Of a stretch of 64,000 nucleotides of DNA, positions 13,154 to 22,904 are shown piece by piece. Positions within the stretch are counted from its first letter, which is position 1. Every line of letters starts with the position of its first letter. The position numbers and the translations under genes are program-made. Source of the stretch: Podospora comata (Eukaryota; Ascomycota; Sordariomycetes; Sordariales; Podosporaceae); assembly GCA_017354895.1 (NCBI GenBank), contig CP071493.1, positions 1,612,001 to 1,676,000 on the forward strand. The letters run 5' to 3'. The notes under the pieces were generated by a model. That model made no database searches and had not been told where the DNA came from. It saw nothing but the letters and a program-made list of their open reading frames with translations.

Positions 13154-14238
13154 TCACTCCTCCATCTTATCCCCCTCCTTCTTCTCCTCCTCCTCATCAT
13201 CACTATCATCCAGCGACTTCTTCGCCAACCTCTCCGCCTCCTCCCTCAACGCCTTGGGAACCTCCTGATGCAACCCCTTAGTCGGGCCATCCCTCCCGCT
13301 GATCCAGCTCATCTCCAGCTCAAACTCTTTATCCTTGCTGTCATCGTGCGCAACATAGATAATCCTCGCCGCCTCCTTGACCGCCTCCTCCAAGGTGATC
13401 CCCTCGCCCGTCAGGTCCAGCTTCTCCAGCTCAGCCTTGGCCGCCTGTCTCCCCTTGCCGGTAGCGGCACCATAGTACCCCCAGTACAGACCCGAGGGCT
13501 CAATCATGTAGAGAAAAGGACCGCCGTACTTCTTGTCGGGGTTCTTGCCGCCGGCGCCGCACGAGGGGCCGGAGCCGACTTGGCCGTCGACGGGGAGCTC
13601 CTCCTGGGCGTCAAAGCCACCTACGATGGCGGTGATGCCGAAGGGGCGGACGGACTGGTAGAGGGTATGGGCTTGGAGGTAGTTGCCCATGCGGGAGGCC
13701 AGGTCGGAGGTTGTGATGGGGGTCTTGAAGTTGTCGCGCCATGAGCGGGCTTCGTCGCGGGCTCGGTCTACAAAGTGCCGGCCGTCGGGGAGCATGCCGG
13801 AGTATACCTGGGAGGGGGAAGGTCGTGTTAGTGGGCGGGATGGACGAAGAGAGAGGAAACGAAATAGAGAGGAACATACAACACCCAAATGTCTATCCAC
13901 GGTCGCGATGCGCTTGTTGGCACCTGGCTTGAGGAGCTTGGATGTGACAATCTTTTCCACCGCGAGCACGACGCCGTCCTTGCACCGGATGCCGACCGAG
14001 GTGCCGCCGTTCTCGACCGCCTTCACGGCGTACTCGACTTGGAAGTTGCGGCCATCGGGGGAGAAGATGGAGTTGGAGAGATCGTAGCCTGTTCCTATCG
14101 ACGTCTGTTGTTGCGGGGGGAGGTCGCGCTGTCAGCATGTCATTGTCCCTTTTTGGAGGGGTTCGCTTGGGTATGGGTTGTGGTGGGTAAGGTAGGTTTC
14201 GCTGCGGCTGCGAGATTGGGGGGGGGTCAACTAACCAT
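13154..14238 (-). CDS. pre10: 20S proteasome subunit alpha7 (PSMA3/Pre10)
   Basis: Alpha-ring subunit of the 20S proteasome. Minus-strand exons: 14238-14236 (ATG only), 14104-13880 and 13807-13154; 293 residues. After the start Met the protein reads TSIGTGYDLSNSIFSPDGR, the N-terminal signature of alpha subunits (YDxS.(I/T)FSPDGR), then FQVEYAVKAVENGGTSVGI. The KAVENG..VGIRCKDGVV block and the acidic C-terminal tail (SLDDSDDEEEEK) identify alpha7, not another alpha subunit. Intron 1 begins with GTTAGT directly after the ATG and ends CAACAG; intron 2 is 72 bases, a multiple of three and free of stops. The sequence before 14104 offers no other in-frame start, which supports the one-codon first exon. 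No Rpn4-type GGTGGCAAA box was noticed upstream. Confidence 0.93.
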
Positions 14239-14644
14239 TGTGAATGTGAATTTGGGTTGTTATTATTGCTGTAACGGTCGAATTGGCGGGGGCTTGAGGG
14301 AGTGGGAAAAGTCACTAGTTTCCACTGCCGGAGGTGGGAGTTCAAGGGTTGGTGATGGTCGAGTTGGAGTCTGGCTTGCGTCGTTGCGAGCTGCTGCTGG
14401 ACAGAGAGCTTCCATCAGGCAGCCTGGAGCTGCGCGTTGCTTGGCTTTCCGGGGCCAGGGTGGGAGCTCGAGGCTGGCGTATGTGGCTCGTGCCTGCCGC
14501 CCCACGAGCTGTCAGCCACAAAAGAGCTCTGGGCAGCGCACGGACCATGAAATTGCCCCTGAACCCCTTTTCTTTGGGCATCAACCAACGCGAACACTCA
14601 GCTATCCATTTATTGCTGGTAATCAAGACTCAAAATAGACCATC
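14239..14644. other. Divergent promoter region, proteasome alpha7 / HET gene
   Basis: 406 bases between two diverging start codons, so both promoters must lie here or in the flanking leaders. There is no obvious TATA box and no recognised ORF. Confidence 0.55.
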
Positions 14645-17014
14645 ATGGCGCCTTTCAGTTTTGAGAATCCACATATCTGCTACCACTGCTCAGCCATACA
14701 ACTTCATCTCGAACTGAAACCCCAGATTCTCTGCTGCTTCGGGTGTATGTATAATGGTCCAGGCAGGACTACAGATAAAGGCGAATATGTCTGCTTCGAG
14801 TGTGCACGCCCATTCTCAGGCACTAGTGGTTTAGATCTTCGCTACTGCTCAACCTTGCCTTACGACCTCTCACAGGCCCTGACCGCTGCCGAGTCTGACC
14901 ATTGCGAGTTCTATCGCTGGGTTATTCACAGAGTCACTCGCTTCTTCAAGATCCAGGAAACACCAAACGGCTGGAAGTCCAAAAAAGCAGTTGGAATTCT
15001 AACGCAAAGGTCACGTTTTGAACTTTCCGGAATATCGAGTGAGGTTGGGAGAGCCAATCTAGACATCAAGTTCTTCAGCCATTGGGTTGATGGTGATGGC
15101 AACAAACACGAAACACGACATGACCTTGGAGACTTTGATGTTTGGGATACGGGCGATGACCCGTCTTTCAGTCTCGTGTCGTCGCGGCCCTACGTGCAGG
15201 ATGTCAAATCAGCCCAGTCGATCGACTTCGCTAGGTCATCTTTCGAAACATGCATGAGAAGCCATCCCTGGTGCAGAACCGATCAGATCAACCATATGAC
15301 CGTGTCCCGCTGGCCGGGTGGTGCCTTGTCCTACGAAAGGATAGACCCCAGGGACATACCCACCCGCCTCCTGGATATTGCCACCGGACCGTCCCCTGGG
15401 GCTGATGCAGAATACATCAAACTGATCGAGACCACAGTCGATGACAAAGACGGCCAGCTCATTGAGCAAATTGCCCAAACAGGCTTCATAGTTCTCTCCT
15501 ACTGCTGGGGCGGTGATCAGAATTCCAAACTGGTCGCTTCCAACCTTCAAACTTACAAGACCGAAGGCATCAAGCTGGGGCAGCTAGACCAGTCTCTCCA
15601 AGACGCGGTCTGGGTCGCCAGGCAGATAGGAATCCGCTACCTCTGGATTGATGCTTTGTGTATTATCCAAGATGATCTCGATGGCCAGGGAAACAACCCC
15701 GACAAAGCCCATGAAATAAGCCGCATGGCCTCCTACTACGGTCGAGCAACCCTGACAATCCTCGCCGCTTCCGCCTCTAGAGCCGTGGATGGTTTCCTAC
15801 AAGAACGGCAACCAGCAACTGAATTCGACATGGCACCCACCCACGCTCAGTTAATCGTATCTGATAACACTAAGACCAATGACGACACTCCCGATAAAGT
15901 CCACGACATCCTCCTCGCCAAACAGTCCCCCAACCCCACTATAGAACCAATAACAACCCGCGGCTGGACCCTCCAAGAATCCCTCCTATCCCGCCGCATC
16001 CTCATCTACGGTGTCAACCAACTGTACTGGTCCTGCCTCAATTCCTTCGCCGGCTGCGGTGGCACAATCACCAACTTAACCAACCGAACCATCCCCGGTA
16101 TGGAGTCCCTCGTTCCAGGAGTATACCCCATAGGCAGTCTGATCGACCAGCCTGTTTACCTGCAGTGGAACTCCATCGTCAAGACTTATACCCAACGGTT
16201 TCTATCACAACCGGGTGACAAACTATGGGCTATCTCCGCGCTTGCTAGCCACATCGTCCAAGTTAGTGCTCACAGGGGAGAAAAGCCCATTTATGCGGCT
16301 GGGCTATTGGTCGATGAAGCAAATCCGGGGACGTGGTTGCAGCAGTTGTTGTGGTATCCTGACTCGATTGAGGGAAGAGATAACAAGAGACCACCTGGCG
16401 GTAGATACAGAGCACCGAGTTGGTCGTGGGCAAGTCTTGATGGCGTGGTGAAGGTGCCTAGCTGGCAGCATGAAATGAAGGAGTATGCCGCTGTGGAAGA
16501 ATGGGGGGTTGAACCAGCTGTGAAAGGGGCGATGTATGGAGGACTGAGTGGGGGGTATATCTTTTTGAGGGCGGTGACGCAACCGATTTGTCGCATTGCG
16601 GGGAGGTGTGGTGACGTTGTGTGGGCTGAGAGGTTACAGACTGAAGGTACTGGAGATGATGACTTTGACTGGACATACTCTCGAAAGGGGGGTAATCTCG
16701 AAGGAGCTGCAGACAGTTGGGTCTTGGTGTTGTTGGCGGATTCTGGCGAGTACAAAAGCGTGATTGAGATAGGGCTTCAGGATCCTGGGGTTGGAGCGAG
16801 AATATTGCTTGTTGGCTTGTCATCTTTGTCAACGGGACAACTTGTGGGGGTCAGAGGAATAATAGTCGAGCAGACTGTAGATGATGATGAGTTGAGGTTC
16901 TGTAAGCGACGTGGGAGTTTCCGACTGAAAATGGGGAAGCATGCAAATGGGGGCCAAGATTTGGCAGCCAAGTTCTTCAAGAAGGGAACAAAGCAAACTC
17001 TGAGGATTCTGTAA
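14645..17014 (+). CDS. HET-domain protein (heterokaryon-incompatibility type)
   Basis: Single-exon gene of 789 residues. The HET domain begins at about residue 281 with FIVLSYCWGG, followed by RYLWIDALCIIQDD (about 331-344) and SYYGRATLTILAAS (about 363-376), the three classic blocks of this family; the later RGWTLQESLLSRRILIYG fits the usual C-terminal block. HET domains occur in fungal nonself-recognition proteins whose activation can trigger cell death; the ligand here is unknown. The first 60 residues carry three CxxC pairs (Cys12/15, 31/34, 50/53) and could bind zinc, which is inference. The C-terminal 250 residues have no domain I can name. The frame is open throughout, so the gene looks intact. 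It stands next to two small cysteine-rich genes and within 6 kb of a decayed HET gene. Confidence 0.88.
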   Translation: MAPFSFENPHICYHCSAIQLHLELKPQILCCFGCMYNGPGRTTDKGEYVCFECARPFSGTSGLDLRYCSTLPYDLSQALTAAESDHCEFYRWVIHRVTRFFKIQETPNGWKSKKAVGILTQRSRFELSGISSEVGRANLDIKFFSHWVDGDGNKHETRHDLGDFDVWDTGDDPSFSLVSSRPYVQDVKSAQSIDFARSSFETCMRSHPWCRTDQINHMTVSRWPGGALSYERIDPRDIPTRLLDIATGPSPGADAEYIKLIETTVDDKDGQLIEQIAQTGFIVLSYCWGGDQNSKLVASNLQTYKTEGIKLGQLDQSLQDAVWVARQIGIRYLWIDALCIIQDDLDGQGNNPDKAHEISRMASYYGRATLTILAASASRAVDGFLQERQPATEFDMAPTHAQLIVSDNTKTNDDTPDKVHDILLAKQSPNPTIEPITTRGWTLQESLLSRRILIYGVNQLYWSCLNSFAGCGGTITNLTNRTIPGMESLVPGVYPIGSLIDQPVYLQWNSIVKTYTQRFLSQPGDKLWAISALASHIVQVSAHRGEKPIYAAGLLVDEANPGTWLQQLLWYPDSIEGRDNKRPPGGRYRAPSWSWASLDGVVKVPSWQHEMKEYAAVEEWGVEPAVKGAMYGGLSGGYIFLRAVTQPICRIAGRCGDVVWAERLQTEGTGDDDFDWTYSRKGGNLEGAADSWVLVLLADSGEYKSVIEIGLQDPGVGARILLVGLSSLSTGQLVGVRGIIVEQTVDDDELRFCKRRGSFRLKMGKHANGGQDLAAKFFKKGTKQTLRIL

Positions 17015-17566
17015 TAAGGCCATGATGATCGTGTGTATCGCACGGCGCAAGGCAAACAATTTACCTAAGGAATGGAACCGAGCCAACATAAAGATACCTG
17101 AGGTATGCCAAGGGCTGGGTCCCCAGTGGAAAGCCCACGAGCCGTGGAACCCAGCCCATGATGGCTAGATACCTTACAACGGCGTCAATGAAGGAATATC
17201 ACGAGGTGTTCCAAGCCAACCTTGAAAGACACGATGGCTGTATCACTATTGTGTGATGTCATGGACTCTACCTACCAACGGAAGGGAACGAAGCTAACAC
17301 AGATAACACAGATATCTCTAAAGAGCTGGGCCTTCTAAGAGACTCAGAGTCTGAAACCCAACTCAGATGTTCCTTAACTTGTGACGGGATCATTCGCAAA
17401 AGAAAGACGAGGTAGTCAAAGCAGAAGATCTATATAAATCTCCTTCCCTGAATGAGGTTTCTAGACTTTCCTTCTTGGACAGTAACATCCAAACCTGCCA
17501 TCGCTTTCTCCAGCAACCATTTAAAAAAACCAAAAGGCGCCAAATTTTGTTACAAGAACCGCAATC
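17015..17566. other. Intergenic, HET gene to small cysteine-rich gene A
   Basis: No gene seen in 552 bases. Holds the HET 3' flank and a TATA-like element at 17431 for the next gene. Confidence 0.5.
17431..17439 (+). promoter_or_regulatory. TATA-like box upstream of small gene A
   Basis: TATATAAAT, 136 bases before the ATG at 17567, a normal distance for a fungal core promoter with a leader of about 100 bases. Sequence match only. Confidence 0.45.
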
Positions 17567-17863
17567 ATGCCAACCGGCGGGGGTTTTGATAAGTTCAAGT
17601 GCCAGCGCTTTTACATTCTGAGCTGTCACAAGCCTTGTAAAGGCTGAGTGTTCATGAATTACCGCTTTTGTGGAAATTGCTTGAGCAGGCTTAGTGAAAA
17701 ATACCTCGACAGAGTGGCTGGGCTGATGCCTAACTCACCCGAATGGAAAGACGCCCTCTATAAACTGGTGCATGAGGAGAGGGTCCCTTTGTTCAGGGAG
17801 GACTTTTCCGCGTGGGACGGACAAAGAGAGACACCAGGAGGTCAAACGTCGGCTGATGTCTAG
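17567..17863 (+). CDS. Small cysteine-rich protein, tandem copy A (interrupted by TGA)
   Basis: I do not recognise the family. From ATG 17567 the frame runs 26 codons, including FKCQRFYILSCHKPCKG, meets TGA at 17645-17647, then continues open to the stop at 17861: FCGNCLSRL, YLDRVAGL, ERVPLFREDF. Copy B at 18395-18709 aligns along the whole length (FTCQRFWILGC, FCSKCLYKV, YIKELAGV, EGIPIFKPDY), and the TGA falls opposite a Gly GGA codon. Copy A therefore probably descends from a full-length gene of about 98 codons. Today it may be read from ATG 17654 as a 69-residue protein, by readthrough, or not at all. Four cysteines before and two after the break suggest a metal site or disulfides. A TATA-like box precedes it. 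Function unknown. Confidence 0.5.
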
Positions 17864-18394
17864 GTATTTACCATAGCGGAGGAAGCAAGTTGACCGAGTT
17901 TAGTTTCAGGACTGAATACGGCCGCTGGACAGCCTTGATCATAGCAATATTATCTTGGTATTGACATCGTAGCGGAGCAAACATTATGTGTAAGCAACGT
18001 GGGATTTTCTGTCAGGTTTCCAGGTTAGATGGAAGCTTCCACCCCGGAGTGCGTCAATGAGTCAACTCAGGTGCCTCAAGTATTGTCATTCCTAATATGA
18101 ATAATCCATGATGTTCACAAGACTTGACGATCTAACTCTCAAGATATCGGGTGTTTCATAAGCCCTTGCAATGCTATTAACCTTTCACCCACTTTCACTT
18201 AGTTGCTGCTTCATCCCCTGATCCAGATAGATATTTATTCCACAAAAGCCGAAAATACTTTGTGAGCAAGCACAGAAGCACTAATTGTCTCTCTTTGGGT
18301 CTTTCCGCATTCCATTTTCCCCCTTTACTCTCTCGGCACCTCTCAGAAACACAACAGACAAAAGCCTCAACGTAAAGAGCAGACCTCGCCTATC
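17864..18394. other. Intergenic between small cysteine-rich genes A and B
   Basis: 531 bases, moderately AT-rich, no open frame with a recognisable product. Pyrimidine tracts at 18283-18340 resemble a fungal promoter/leader for copy B. Confidence 0.5.
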
Positions 18395-18709
18395 TTGACA
18401 ACTTCAAAAGCCAACAGCAACACGCCACCGCGCTTGCGCGATGTGGTGCACAAGCCATTCACCTGCCAACGTTTTTGGATCCTGGGCTGCCTCAGACTCT
18501 GCATGCAAGGAGTTCTGATCGAGAACACCTTCTGTAGCAAATGTTTGTACAAGGTCCGACCAGAATATATCAAAGAACTCGCAGGCGTTGATCACGAGAG
18601 CAATGAATTCCAACAAATATGCCACAGGCTGAGCGTCATGGAGGGAATACCAATCTTCAAACCTGACTACGGCGGTATAAATGATGCAGATGAGGATACC
18701 TTTCCGTAA
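18395..18709 (+). CDS. Small cysteine-rich protein, tandem copy B (no upstream ATG)
   Basis: Diverged paralog of the gene 0.8 kb upstream. The frame is open for 105 codons and encodes TCQRFWILGCLRLC, then FCSKCLYKVRPEYIKELAG, a helix-like middle, IPIFKPDYGG and an acidic end. There is no in-frame ATG ahead of the conserved CQRFWILGC segment. The codon at 18395 is TTG, preceded by ATC, which resembles the ATC-ATG of copy A, so the original start may have mutated. Alternatives are a non-AUG start, an upstream exon I cannot see, or the internal ATG at 18503, which gives 68 residues beginning just before FCxxC. Conservation of the CQRF..L.C segment between two copies argues that it was coding. 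Function unknown. Confidence 0.5.
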   Translation: MTTSKANSNTPPRLRDVVHKPFTCQRFWILGCLRLCMQGVLIENTFCSKCLYKVRPEYIKELAGVDHESNEFQQICHRLSVMEGIPIFKPDYGGINDADEDTFP

Positions 18710-18866
18710 TCCAGGTCTTAGTTCAATTCTCCTTCATGTTAGCCACGCAGGAGGAAGGATGAGAGGGTTTTGAAACTGGTCCGGCTATCAGATAGCTATT
18801 CTCGTAGCAATATCAGCCTGAGTTAGAAAAATAGAAACACTCCATGCCTCCTATCTGTTCCCTACA

Positions 18867-21800
18867 TCATCCCTCATATCTTACCCTCATGGTGCTCGGA
18901 ATAGGTGAGAACGCCCTCTGATCAGCCGTCATGTAGGTCCTCAGTCCATTCCCTCCATGCTGACTCTCACCAATCTCGCCTCGAATCTGCCCATTCCAAG
19001 ACGGACCAGCTTGGGAACCTTTCAGCTGCCCTCTTGTCCCATCCGCCCTCTGTAGACCCTCCAGTCCAACCACCGCCTTGAACATAGCCGCCAAAATCAC
19101 GCGACTGACGCCAGATCCTAGCAACCCATCCCCGATATTATGCAGCAAGTACGACTCCAAATCCCTATCAAGCCTCACTTTTTCCGGCTCTGGAAACACA
19201 CCGCCATCTCTTCCCACAGCCGTCAAATCCACAACCACCCTCTCCCCAGCCTTCAAGTTCGCAGTTGCCCCGCCGGTTGCGACAACAACATCACCCTTCA
19301 ACCTCCTCAACACAGCCCCCGAACCCCCCAACCTCCAACCCTCAAGCAAATACATCACCACCCCCTCCTCATCCCCAGCCTTCACAGCCCTTCCCACATC
19401 CCCCAAATACCCCCTCCCCTCCCCCAAATAGAAGTCCAAAATCTCCCCCAAAACCCTCACCAGCTCCACCACACCAAGCGCAAACCCAACCAACACCCCG
19501 TCCCCCCCATAAACAACCTTTTCCAAATCCCCTCCCTCCCGTCTCAAAACCCCCTCCAAAACTCCCTTCCCAAGTTTCCCAATCTCCACCTCATCCTCAG
19601 TAGCCCCAACATGCCGGTGAACCAACCCCTCCACCCTCTCCAACAACCCCCCCACCACCCCCTTTTCATCCTTCAACTCCTTGACTACCAACCCTCCAAG
19701 CTTACCCGCCATCCCTTTCGCCGTCTGCCTGACTCTAAACTCACTGGCACGACCATCCACATCAGGGGACACACTACCCGCGATGGCTGCAAGTACAGTG
19801 AAGAGCTCGTACTCACTGTAGACGCCATGAGGGTTTTGCAAAGTCTTAAGCGGGAGGTTGAAGATTGTCGCGTAGAGCTGCGTCGCGACGGGGGAGAGGA
19901 CATCGCGGATTATGTCGACTTCGCTGTGGGTGTCAGCAAGGGAAGAAGAGACGATAGGGATGCTGCTCTTTTGGAGGTGGTGGGTTATTTTTTCTTGGCA
20001 GAACCGATTCAGAGAAGCAGATTGGGATTCTGTGAGGGTTATAGGGGTAGTAGTGGGAGGTGGGGATGGTGTTGTTTGGGGGCTGTTCCAGGGGGGGTTG
20101 GGGGAGACGGGAATGCTGTTGGCAAGGATCGTTTTGGCTACTTGGTAAAATCTGATCACGACCGGGGAGGCGTGGCGTTGGGGTTTATTCCAGGTGTAGT
20201 TGGGAGAGGTCCCGAGGTTGTCGTGGATCTGCTTGTTCTTGGCGGGGATGACAAAGGGGTAGTGGGCGTAGATGGAGTTGTGCTGGAAGTGGTTGGGGAA
20301 GGCGCGGAAGATGAGCTTGTGCATGACGTGGCCTTGGCTGATTTTGTTGTCGGAGTTGGGTTCGTTGTAGCTGGATCGGTGTTAGTTTTCATGAACATGG
20401 CTTTGAGATTGTGGTGGTGCTTACCCCCAGTTTGTAAGATTCTTGGGCGTGTAGTCCAGAGTGTAGAACCTGTCTCCACGAATGAGACTGACAGCATCAG
20501 ACAAAATTGCTTTACTCGTGGTATAGTTTGTGCAAAGCCCACTTCCAGGAGAGATAGGAGGCTTGGCTTTCTCGATGACCAGCCCGGGATACATCTCGAC
20601 AGAGTCAGGCGAGTCGTACAAGTCCCGCAGTTTCTTGGCCACCACAGGGTCGGGGTTGATATCCTCAAAAGTGGTGTGCTTGGTAAGACCCATGAAAGCC
20701 CGGAACTCATTGAGGGTAGCCACATCCCAGTAACGCGCTTGCTTGATGCCCAAGATCTCTACCGTCTTGAACACGTTAGGTACCCGGTTGGCACCGAAAG
20801 AGCCGGCAATGTCCTCAATGGACTCGGTGAGTATCTTCACTAAGCCATCATCCTCGAATGTGCCGTCAGCCTGGCGAACAAGCCCGCCGAGTGTATTCCG
20901 GTTCTCAGGTTCACTAGGAATATCGCGATCAAACTTTGCCAGAGCCCTCAGTACCTCTGGCAACGCCGCCTCATCAGGGTCCTTGCCGTCCAGAAGTCGA
21001 GTGAACTCATCGATGGTCCACTTCTCATCCCGTTGAGAAACAGTGCTGTGCCACCGATAAAGAAGATTAAACTCAACCGAAACCTGGTTTCCGACACCAC
21101 GAGGGGATGGCTGGCTGAACATGTTTTTGCCAGACTTGGTGCGAGGGTCGAGACTCCACGTCGTGTCGACATGATTGAGAGCAAGAATCGACCTCGTATA
21201 GTCGTGAAGAATGATGTTGGCATAAAGACCGCAAGTGATGAGACGGCCTGTCTGAAACAGGTCATTGTCGTACTTCTCCCAGGCGGCACTTCCTGCTTCC
21301 GTGCCTGGCTTGTTGAAACGGCCATTCTCGTTGATCTTGGCAAGCTGTGTCACCACATAGTTGTGGTACCTGTTGAACATGACCAGGAAGACGCCACATC
21401 CAGGAGGAAACCCAAGAATTCTCTTGGAACTGAAGCAATCCGGCTTGAGAAGACCGTTTTGGAAGGTCCTCATGGCCTTTTGCTCCACTTCATTTCGACC
21501 GTATAAGGGTGACAAGTCGAGATAAGAAGAAGTCTGGTTGATGTTGTAGTCTGAGAAGGACGTCTGAAAACAGTCATGGATGATGAGAGTTGCGAGGTAA
21601 AACATTACGCTAGAGATACCTTGGGGATGTGGTTGGAAAGTGTCACCACGTGCCATCAGCATATCGAAGATTGTCGACGGGTCGGGCTGGCTGGGATTTT
21701 GAAATGTCAAGGGAGGTACAGTTCTGGCATAAGGTCTGTTGGCAGCCCCAAGTTCGGGGTGATTGATATTGTTCCCAGAGCCATCGGCAGACCGATAGCG

Positions 21801-22169
21801 GAATTCTTGGCCTAGTGATGTGGCGGGTGGATGGTCGAGGCTATTCCACAGCTGGGTGAGGAGGCCATCCGTGATTTGCTTGCGCTCCTTGGAGATAGTG
21901 GGCAGCTTTGACAGAAGCTGGATCAGCCGTTCCAGCAAAAGTTCATTGTCGTCGACAGCTCCTTGGACAGCAGCGTTCAGAAAGGCGAGCAGGGTTTCAT
22001 AATCCTTGAACCCCAGCGACTTGATGGCACCTATGATATCGGGTGTAGCTTCAGGTTCAAGATTTCCAGGGGCATGAGGATATTCTGCCGCTGGATTGAG
22101 GGCTTTCTTGACAGCCCGCTGAAGGCCTGAGAGCCTATCTCCGAGTTGTGTGTGCTGATTCGCACTCAT
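18867..22169 (-). CDS. ppoC: Psi-factor oxygenase, linoleate 10R-dioxygenase type (PpoC-like)
   Basis: Fusion of a heme peroxidase-like fatty acid dioxygenase and a P450-like domain; such enzymes make oxylipins (psi factors) that steer sexual and asexual sporulation. Minus-strand exons 22169-20425 and 20370-18867, joined TGG GG|C TAC; 1082 residues, the usual family length. Dioxygenase features: distal His198 in LIIHDCFQT, TSSYLDLSPLYG, and EFNLLYRWH with catalytic Tyr371 and proximal His374. In the P450 half the heme-binding segment reads GDGLLGSGVSRVILAAMFK, with Leu (about residue 998) where active P450s have the thiolate Cys. Loss of that Cys is known for the 10R-dioxygenases (PpoC), so the product is probably 10-hydroperoxide rather than a diol; assignment to C rather than another Ppo class is inference. 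A TATA box lies 100 bases upstream. Confidence 0.85.
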
Positions 22170-22268
22170 ATTGATTGATGAGCTTGCGGGCAGTTCCTAG
22201 AAAACGAGATAGGAGAAATGTGTAAATAATTGCTGGAATGACTGATCAAGTACGACATCAAATCCCGG

Positions 22269-22277
22269 CTTTATATA
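22269..22277 (-). promoter_or_regulatory. TATA box of the ppoC-like gene
   Basis: Minus strand TATATAAAG, 100 bases before the ATG at 22169. Good consensus and spacing; no experimental support. Confidence 0.55.
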
Positions 22278-22904
22278 AGAAAGGGATCCGGGACAACCAC
22301 CATGATCACAAATCAGGCTGCTGTATCACCATGCTATCCATGCATCAAACGTAAGATGCTGGCGAGATCTAGACCGATCATGTCCTTGGCTGAAAGGTTC
22401 AGCTGTAAGATTCAGCTGTGAGGGTGTGTTTGATATAAATGCGAACAGGGCCTGTGATTGGTGCTTTCGGGTTGAAGTCAGCATTTGCCTGATATTTTCA
22501 TGCTTGGTCAGCTTTGGCGGCTGCTTAGGAGTTGTGATGCATGTGGAGTGGTGTAAGAAACATAAGAAAGTCATGTTACCGCATTTAACTCGCTGCAAGT
22601 TGATTATGCTAATGCACGAGTACAGGGGCAGCTGACCAGGGTGATTTGGCAATGTCATTTTCAGAGAACAGTCAAGGTGTATTGGCTGCCGTGCTGGATG
22701 ACACGCCTGGTAGATAGGTAGGTAGATAGGCAAGAGCCGGGTAAGTGGTTGCTGCTGGGTAGTCCCCACGGAATCGCTACGACCAATCCTCTTATCTAAT
22801 TTGTGTCTGCATATGTGAATTCCCATGATCATTCCAGCAGTTGGACACTGCTTCTGTTTACATCTTCAAAAGCCAATGAACAGGTAGCGTTAGCCCTCTG
22901 AAGG
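22278..22904. other. Intergenic, upstream of ppoC and the decayed HET gene
   Basis: No gene seen. A short GGTAGATA repeat occurs at 22708-22727. The interval should contain upstream control sequence of the ppoC-like gene. Confidence 0.5.

Noticed and set aside
19140-20843. 567-codon plus-strand frame across the ppoC-like gene
   Set aside because: Pro/His/Gln-rich shadow of the strongly biased codons in the real minus-strand gene, and it crosses that gene's intron.
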